Assembly: GCA_028874335.1 (NCBI GenBank)
Contig: JAPPJY010000037.1
Span: forward strand, 62,001 to 126,000
Source of the DNA: Gemmatimonadota bacterium
Lineage (GTDB): Bacteria; Latescibacterota; UBA2968; GCA-2709665
Direction of reading: 5' to 3'
DNA: 64,000 bases
Both the position numbers and the translations under genes were made by a program. Below are positions 62,736-64,000 of this stretch, piece after piece. How positions within the stretch are numbered: position 1 is the first letter of the stretch; every line of letters starts with the position of its first letter. The notes under the pieces were generated by a model. It worked only from the letters and a program-made list of their open reading frames with translations. It was not told the DNA's origin and made no database searches.

Positions 62736-64000
62736 TCAATTCCCCAGCGTTTCGAATCTGCCGTTCCTGACCACCTGCAGGACGGCCGGATACGTCGGGT
62801 CGCCAACCGCATCGAAGGCGAATTGCCCGACAACGGTGGGCAATTCGATGGTCGCCAGCGCATCCCTGACCGGCTCCGACCGCGTTGAACCCGCCCCTTT
62901 AAGCGCAGCCGCGAGGATCTGTACACAAACATATCCTTCCGCGGCAAAAAGATCGGGTTCGCCACCGAATCTGACGCGGTAATTCTCGATAAACGCCCGA
63001 TTTTCAGGCGTCTCGATTGAATGAGACCAGAACGTCCCCGTAATCAAACCCTCCGCAGCAGGGCCTGCCTGTTCGATCTGGCTTGATGCAAAGCCGAAAA
63101 CAAGAAAAGGTATCCCGTAAGGAATTCCCAGCTGGCGGCCCTGTACGGGAATCGCGACCCTCTCCAACGGTCGGGTCCAGACAAGAATGACATCGGGTTT
63201 CAGATTGTCAATTCGCGTCAGTGCGGCGGTAAAATCGGTCTGACCGGTTGCGAATGCCTCGGCCCCAAGCATCTCGACGCCCAGTTCAGCAAGTGCCTTC
63301 ACTGTTTCCACGTAACCGCTCGCAGAAAATACGTCCGTGCTATCGTATATGACGGCAATCCGGTTCAATTGCAGTTCCGAAGTTACAACCTCGAGTGTGC
63401 TTTGCGCGATCCGGCTTACCGGGGCCGGGACCCTGAAAACGAAGTCGCCGATCGCGCCCAATCCGGCGGCTGCAGCGGTCGGGCTGAAGGCCACCACACG
63501 GTTTTCCTGGGCGATCGGAAATGCCACGGCAGCTGAGGAAGAGTAACCGGGACCCAGAATAACCGTGACATTGTCCTCGTAAATCAGCTTTTCGAAGGCC
63601 GCTGCCGCGACTTCCGGCGTACTCTCACTGTCTTCAACGATGAATTGAAGCGTCGCCGAGCCGAACTCATACCGGTTGGCCTCGTCTCGCGCGAGTTCCA
63701 TCCCGTTTCTTACGATTTGGCCGAGGGGCCCGCCATCGCCGGTAAGTGGCAGAACGACACCAACCCGAACCACCGCGGGAAGGCCCCCGGACGCGAGAGT
63801 GGACACGTCGGTCACCCTCGCCGTTCCCCCGATCGGCAGGTCGATTGTTACTCGATGTCCCCCGTTGACTGGAATGCTCGACCACGAACCCAATGGATTG
63901 CCGTCACGCGTGGCGCGTACTCGATAGTAGCCACCTGCATCGGCGATATCCACGCGCGCTCGCCCATACGCATCAGTCGTGTCCGTCCACGCGAAATTCG
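62736..64000 (-). CDS. Branched-chain amino-acid/urea ABC-type substrate-binding protein (partial at window edge)
   Basis: The stop is at 62738-62736 and the frame stays open to the right edge, so the start lies outside. An apparent start at GTG 63953 is internal: the preceding residues NFAWTDTTDAYGRARVDIADAGGYYRVRA continue a beta-sandwich (Ig or carboxypeptidase-regulatory-like) domain. From there the periplasmic-binding type 1 fold begins: VVRVGVVLPLTGDGGPLGQIVRNGMELARDEAN, VILGPGYSSSAAVAFPIAQENRVVAFSP, FVFRVPAPVSRIAQSTLEVV, YVETVKALAELGVEML. This is the LivJ/UrtA/Peripla_BP_6 pattern. It may feed the adjacent ATP-grasp/Amt operon with an amino compound or act as a receptor. Confidence 0.85.
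   Translation of the reverse strand, partial: NFAWTDTTDAYGRARVDIADAGGYYRVRATRDGNPLGSWSSIPVNGGHRVTIDLPIGGTARVTDVSTLASGGLPAVVRVGVVLPLTGDGGPLGQIVRNGMELARDEANRYEFGSATLQFIVEDSESTPEVAAAAFEKLIYEDNVTVILGPGYSSSAAVAFPIAQENRVVAFSPTAAAAGLGAIGDFVFRVPAPVSRIAQSTLEVVTSELQLNRIAVIYDSTDVFSASGYVETVKALAELGVEMLGAEAFATGQTDFTAALTRIDNLKPDVILVWTRPLERVAIPVQGRQLGIPYGIPFLVFGFASSQIEQAGPAAEGLITGTFWSHSIETPENRAFIENYRVRFGGEPDLFAAEGYVCVQILAAALKGAGSTRSEPVRDALATIELPTVVGQFAFDAVGDPTYPAVLQVVRNGRFETLGN

Overview
This window looks like chromosome of an uncultured, fairly GC-rich bacterium of the FCB group, most likely candidate phylum Latescibacteria (WS3) or a similar lineage such as Poribacteria. That placement is an inference. It rests on a PorV/PorQ-type outer-membrane protein, two GWxTD-domain proteins, two leaderless sulfatases, three heparinase II/III-like proteins, five phytanoyl-CoA-dioxygenase (PhyH) family proteins and a DUF6785-type membrane protein. 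No rRNA, tRNA, CRISPR array, prophage or intact insertion sequence was seen. Coding density is high, and many genes overlap by one to four bases or sit within 100 bp of the next.

Layout. Positions 1-18123 (+) hold cell-envelope and secreted proteins (PorV-like, two GWxTD proteins, a dockerin-like/SUMF1-fold protein, an NHL lipoprotein). Mixed among them are a DegT/StrS aminotransferase, a gamma-glutamyltransferase-like enzyme, a small gene coupled to a retropepsin-like protein, a DUF6785 membrane protein and a class III aminotransferase. Positions 18180-26409 hold a sulfatase, a CocE-type hydrolase, a class I aminotransferase and three sugar-type oxidoreductases in a row (zinc dehydrogenase, Gfo/Idh/MocA, aldo-keto reductase). 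Positions 26481-38122 hold a cytosolic heparinase-like protein and a divergent run of eight genes: two PhyH proteins, a deacetylase-like protein, an amidohydrolase, an exported heparinase-like protein, an M14-like and an M20 peptidase. This reads as catabolism of (sulfated) uronate polysaccharides or conjugates. Positions 38172-43197 (-) hold an antitoxin-like orphan, a type II restriction-modification pair and a BlaI/M56-TonB regulatory pair whose operator is visible at 43287-43310. A Tat-lipoprotein heparinase-like protein follows.

Positions 47053-53954 (-) form a seven-gene operon-like cassette: aminotransferase, 3-hydroxyacyl-CoA dehydrogenase-like protein, three PhyH-fold oxygenases, an O-methyltransferase-like protein and a RraA-like protein. 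All three oxygenases, and the one at 29194, have Gly or Ala where the iron-binding Asp of HxD is expected. That is the arrangement of Fe/2-oxoglutarate halogenases. The fifth copy (30115) keeps HTD. This is the main candidate for an undescribed system here. Positions 54269-64000 hold a second sulfatase, thiC with a TPP riboswitch, attenuator and promoter, and a circularly permuted ATP-grasp / alpha-E / transglutaminase operon with an ammonium transporter inside it. A branched-chain amino-acid/urea-type binding protein runs off the right edge.

Three families of dispersed intergenic repeats are visible by eye: a MITE-like element with 18-bp inverted ends (11637-11828, related pieces near 19650 and 54044), a 122-bp repeat in two copies of about 89% identity (10189, 46941), and a GAGACG-rich element (1281, 55708).
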